Positions 60,726 through 64,000 of a DNA stretch of 64,000 nt are shown one piece after another. Under the pieces are notes generated by a model. The model was given only the letters and a program-made list of their open reading frames with translations, did not search any database and was not told the DNA's origin. Location of the stretch: positions 1 through 64,000 of the forward strand of contig NZ_JAFIQT010000008.1 in assembly GCF_017355935.1 (NCBI RefSeq), read 5' to 3'. Numbering within the stretch: position 1 is the stretch's first letter; each line of letters opens with the position of its first letter. The stretch comes from Telluribacter humicola. Its GTDB lineage: Bacteria > Bacteroidota > Bacteroidia > Cytophagales > Spirosomataceae. Position numbers and translations under genes: made by a program.

Positions 60726-61883
60726 ATGGCCACTATTTGGAAGCGTATCACAAACCTATTCGGCTCGTCCAAGCCCGGCGATCTGGATTACTATGATGAG
60801 GAGGCCGAGCCGGGTGGAGAACCCGCTACGCCAGTGGCTGCTGTAAGCGCTACACCAGAAGCGGTAGAGTCGCCGAAATCTCATGCTACCACCTTGCAGA
60901 CACAGATAGAAAATACATCTCCTGAGCTCCAACCAGATATGGTACTTCATAAGATGGAAGTACCTACCATGGAGATCCCGTACTGGCTCGAGGACGAGGA
61001 TACACTCCGCGACGAGGGGGTACTGTTCGGACTGTCGGAGTCGGAGCCTACCGAAAAAACCGAAATCATTAACAACTACTTTGCCCACCTGGCTGCTGAC
61101 TATGAGCGTGCTATTGAGCAGCAAAATGAGCGGGTGCAGGAGCTGAACCTGTTTATAGGACAGAAGGAAAACCGGATCGAGGAGCTGCAGTTCAAGCTCA
61201 AGCAACTGGAAGAGAGTAAGCCCGGTGGTGAGCATAACCTGCCCCGTACGCTGGTAGGTCTGGCTCTGTCAATAGCTATGTGCGTAGGTAACTACTACCT
61301 GATTGAGGAAACGCTGCGCCCCAACTTTGCTACCAGCTCTTTCATAGCTCTGGGCGTATTCCTGGCGGGTATGTTCAACCTGTTCGGAGGTATATCACTG
61401 TTTCACGATGCCGATTCTAATGTCACGCGCCGTCGCCTGCTCGAAGAGGTAGGGATGCCCTTTGCAGCGGCCTTGTTTGTGCTGGCGCAGGCCTGGCAGC
61501 ACCAGGTCTGGTGGCAGGCGGTGTCGTTGTTCATCTTTGTATTCTTCCTGTTCCTTTTTGCCGGTAAGCTATTCCTGAGCAACATTACCGTACTGCGCAA
61601 TGATCTGCGGGTGTGGCTGGGAGTGAAGCGCGAGCGCATTGAAGCTACCGATCATTCTGAATCATGGGAAGATGAAATTACCCGCCTACGTGGTGAAATA
61701 GACGAACTGCGTGTACAAAAATGGCAGGTACTTAAGCAGCAGGGCGAAGCCGAAACCGAATGCGACCGCCTCTACGCCCGTCGGGACATGCTCGTGAAAT
61801 TATTTGAAAGCGAGTTTTATCTGGCCCGCCGGATGAAAGGCCGCCTGACTGATCGTCAGCTGCGGGAGATACGCGGGCAGTAG
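60726..61883 (+). CDS. Four-TM coiled-coil membrane protein A, unrecognised
   Basis: 385 residues. Order: a charged N-terminus (1-110), a coiled coil (about 120-167, AADYERAIEQQNERVQELNL), four membrane helices (about 173-195, 203-223, 243-260, 263-286), and a second coiled coil (about 312-350) with a basic end. It has no known domain. The next gene has the same coiled coil-four TM-coiled coil order, so the two look like distant structural partners. The 175-bp gap upstream holds no gene. Confidence 0.75.
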   Translation: MATIWKRITNLFGSSKPGDLDYYDEEAEPGGEPATPVAAVSATPEAVESPKSHATTLQTQIENTSPELQPDMVLHKMEVPTMEIPYWLEDEDTLRDEGVLFGLSESEPTEKTEIINNYFAHLAADYERAIEQQNERVQELNLFIGQKENRIEELQFKLKQLEESKPGGEHNLPRTLVGLALSIAMCVGNYYLIEETLRPNFATSSFIALGVFLAGMFNLFGGISLFHDADSNVTRRRLLEEVGMPFAAALFVLAQAWQHQVWWQAVSLFIFVFFLFLFAGKLFLSNITVLRNDLRVWLGVKRERIEATDHSESWEDEITRLRGEIDELRVQKWQVLKQQGEAETECDRLYARRDMLVKLFESEFYLARRMKGRLTDRQLREIRGQ

Positions 61884-61967
61884 CCTGATAAGGTATCGGT
61901 CTGGTACCTAAGGCGGAATTTCAATTGACAATTAAATGTTAGTTAGTAATTAACATAAAGAATCTAG

Positions 61968-63356
61968 ATGGAGGATCAACATCCAAATCAACAGCCCGAC
62001 TACCAGCACGGCTATACGAGCGGTATAGAGGGGATAGATCGTCAGGTGTACGAAGCGTACCTGTCGAGCAAAGTTAGCCATGAGTGGGTAACGGAGCGTC
62101 TGGAGGAGAAGCGGGGTGACCTGGGACGACTAGATGGCCGAAAGCAGGATACCATTGCTCAGCGGAAGGCTGCTTTTGATCGCCTGCAGGACCAGCTCAT
62201 GGGACTGAACCAGACCGCACGGCGGGTCAAAGAGCTGGAGGATACCATCAGCGAAGCCGACCAGCGGACCCAGGCCCTGCGCGAAAAGCGTGAAAAAGCA
62301 GCAGGTGACTACTCTCTCATCGCGGGGGTTATATTCCTGGCGGCCGGTATATCTTTTATCCTGGGTGACCTGATTATTTCACACGAGATTGTAGCCTACG
62401 CGCTCAACATCCGTAACTCTACGGAGGCCTGGGCCTTTGCGATCGGTCTGGCGATGGTATCAGTACTACTGAAGCCGGCCTATGATCGTCTGATTGAAGG
62501 ACCTTATCAGAATGATGATTCACCTAAGGCCAAGAAGCGCTACGGTCGCTTTAAAGTAATATTAGCGGTATTTGCGGTGATCACTCTGACGGTACTGGGT
62601 TGGTTCCGCTACGAAGCGTACAGGACTGATAAGCTAAAGGAGGCTATTAACAAGTCGATCAAAAATCTGCAGCTTAATGCCGTGGATCCGCTGACCGGAG
62701 CTCCCATCAACAGCCCCGAGCTTACTAACAAAATAGAGCAGGCGCTGCGTGACTCCGATAACCTGAACCTGAACCTGGTCAATAGCCCCTGGGCGCTACT
62801 ATCGTTTGTACTGAGTGGAGTCTTGTTTGCCATAGCCGGTGCCGTATCACTCGGGATGGCTCTGCCGGTACTGCAGAGCTACTGGTACCGCTGGTTACAG
62901 ATCGACCCGAATCTGTGGCGACTGAAGCGTCGCCGGAAGCGGGTACTTAAAGAGCTGGCCGCTCAGGAAAAAATATTGGCGCAGCAGATGGTTCAGAAAA
63001 ACATCATGGAGAACGATCTGTCTATACTACCTACGCTGGACCAGTTGAAAGAAGAAGAGCAGCAGCTCCGGGCTGAGATCGAACAGTTGGAAGAAGAGCG
63101 CAAGCTAGCCTTTACCGACAGCCGTATCCAGTCGTATAGCGATGGGTACCTGCGTGGCGAAGTAGCCCGTAATATCATGACAGAGGAGGAGTTTGAGCAG
63201 TGGCGTAACAGCCACCTGACCGTGTCGAACCTGGCACTCAGAGCCAGATCCAATGCTACCGACCGCGCTGTACCCCGTACGCGCAGTACCGGTATGCGTC
63301 CGCATCAGGCTATTCGCAAGGCCATAACCGACCGTTTTGATCAGGATAATCAGTAG
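61968..63356 (+). CDS. Four-TM coiled-coil membrane protein B, unrecognised
   Basis: 462 residues. Coiled coil about 40-113 (ERLEEKRGDLGRLDGRKQ), membrane helices about 115-135, 150-170, 196-213 and 273-303, an outer or inner loop of about 60 residues between the third and fourth helices (215-272), and a long C-terminal coiled coil (about 322-375) followed by a basic, Arg-rich tail (ARSNATDRAVPRTRSTGMRP). No known domain. It lies 84 bp after protein A and its topology matches, suggesting a heteromeric membrane complex. Confidence 0.75.
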   Translation: MEDQHPNQQPDYQHGYTSGIEGIDRQVYEAYLSSKVSHEWVTERLEEKRGDLGRLDGRKQDTIAQRKAAFDRLQDQLMGLNQTARRVKELEDTISEADQRTQALREKREKAAGDYSLIAGVIFLAAGISFILGDLIISHEIVAYALNIRNSTEAWAFAIGLAMVSVLLKPAYDRLIEGPYQNDDSPKAKKRYGRFKVILAVFAVITLTVLGWFRYEAYRTDKLKEAINKSIKNLQLNAVDPLTGAPINSPELTNKIEQALRDSDNLNLNLVNSPWALLSFVLSGVLFAIAGAVSLGMALPVLQSYWYRWLQIDPNLWRLKRRRKRVLKELAAQEKILAQQMVQKNIMENDLSILPTLDQLKEEEQQLRAEIEQLEEERKLAFTDSRIQSYSDGYLRGEVARNIMTEEEFEQWRNSHLTVSNLALRARSNATDRAVPRTRSTGMRPHQAIRKAITDRFDQDNQ

Positions 63357-63397
63357 CATTGATTAGCAGGTAATTATATAATACGATACGAGTATAC

Positions 63398-63437
63398 TCC
63401 CCGTGCTACTGGACCTAATAGTCTGTCAGCACGGGGA
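63398..63437 (+). terminator. Terminator after protein B
   Basis: A perfect 10-bp stem (63398-63407 against 63428-63437) with a 20-nt loop, followed by ATTTTTATATATT. Confidence 0.75.
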
Positions 63438-63477
63438 ATTTTTATATATTGACCCCAAATATTAAAGTAGTAAAGCA

Positions 63478-63990
63478 ATGATAGAGACTCCCCACTTACG
63501 CCTGATACCTTGTGATGATACTATATTCGAGGCTATCAAGATGGGTAACAATGTACTGGGCCGTGTACTGGGAGCTAATGTTCCTAAGAGATGGACCAGC
63601 TACCGGGAAGTATTTACCCCCTCGTTTCATCGGTGGAAGACACACCCTCCCCTGCGCGACTGGTGGACGCATCTGGTCCTGTACGTACCGGATAATATGC
63701 TGATCGGTTCGTGTGGATATAAAGGGGAGCCCGACGCGGAAGGTGTCGTAGAAATAGGCTATGAGATCCGACCTTCGCACCGGGAGCGGGGCCTGGCTAC
63801 AGAAGTGGCCAAAGGATTGGTGGATCATGCCTTTGCCCACGACTTAGTACGTAAGGTTATCGCCCATACATTGGCCGAAGAAAGCCCCTCCACGAGTATA
63901 CTGAAGAAGGTGGGATTTGAGCGTACCGGCGATATACAGGACCCTGATGATGGGTTGTTATGGCGCTGGGAGCTCCTTAAGCAGGGTTAG
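63478..63990 (+). CDS. GNAT family N-acetyltransferase
   Basis: 170 residues of the RimJ/RimL-like GNAT group: opening RLIPCDDT, a central GSCGYKGEPDAEGVVEIGYEIRPSHRERGLATEVAKGLVDHAF, where R-E-R-G-L-A-T is the acetyl-CoA pyrophosphate loop, and a C-terminal ESPSTSILKKVGFERTG. It may acetylate a ribosomal protein N-terminus, an antibiotic or a small amine. Own transcript after the terminator. Confidence 0.9.
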   Translation: MIETPHLRLIPCDDTIFEAIKMGNNVLGRVLGANVPKRWTSYREVFTPSFHRWKTHPPLRDWWTHLVLYVPDNMLIGSCGYKGEPDAEGVVEIGYEIRPSHRERGLATEVAKGLVDHAFAHDLVRKVIAHTLAEESPSTSILKKVGFERTGDIQDPDDGLLWRWELLKQG

Positions 63991-64000
63991 ATTCCCATTT

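Overview
The window looks like chromosome from a free-living member of the Bacteroidota, probably a Cytophagales/Spirosomaceae-type bacterium. The grounds are: promoters of the form TTG-N19/20-TAnnTTTG in front of several genes; starts usually without a Shine-Dalgarno sequence; a secreted protein with a type IX secretion C-terminal domain; a short SSB; and core genes typical of the phylum (Anbu proteasome locus, MetE-like protein, asnS, spoT-fur-purA order). I see no phage, insertion sequence, CRISPR array or integrase. Genes are dense, and many units are closed by strong perfect hairpins.

Layout. 1-1.1 kb: ssb and a small zinc-ribbon protein, divergent. 1.2-3 kb: a CrtI/PYROXD2-like FAD oxidoreductase. 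3.1-7.3 kb: an OmpR-type response regulator and histidine kinase, then a universal-stress-like gene preceded by eight head-to-tail 11-bp repeats, a small secreted protein and a YoaK-type membrane protein. 7.4-16.6 kb: a CehA/McbA-type metallohydrolase, a propeller/HEAT/cytochrome c protein, a DUF5996 protein, and a zinc alcohol dehydrogenase with a membrane-anchored partner. 17.2-22.3 kb: tRNA-Arg(ACG), a PaaG-like crotonase, a PAP2-like protein, rpoN and asnS. 22.3-31 kb: a glycosidase-like secreted protein, treS-maltokinase, an isolated nuoH and a seven-repeat T9SS protein. 31.3-38 kb: a UspA protein, a secreted LolA-like protein, hemH, an FMN reductase, a cysteine desulfurase, a lipoprotein and glmM.

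38-41.8 kb holds an Anbu proteasome-like operon (alpha-E protein, Anbu, transglutaminase) without the ATP-grasp gene that usually accompanies it, then an M28 peptidase. 41.9-47.3 kb is a minus-strand run: SDR, ROK, a metzincin-like protein, an OXA-type class D beta-lactamase, a SIS protein and a MetE-like protein. 47.4-51.8 kb is the tig-clpP-clpX protein quality-control set, with an HTH regulator on the opposite strand inside it. 52-56.6 kb: tRNA-Leu(TAG), a bifunctional (p)ppGpp enzyme, a Fur-family regulator and purA. 56.7-64 kb: a glycosyltransferase, a Tat-exported sulfite-oxidase-like molybdoenzyme with its cytochrome c, then three unrecognised genes (a protein with a pentapeptide-repeat linker and two coiled-coil/four-TM proteins) and a GNAT acetyltransferase.

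The main candidates for something new are the eight-repeat operator beside the two-component system, the three-gene coiled-coil membrane cluster at the right end, and the Anbu operon lacking its ATP-grasp partner.
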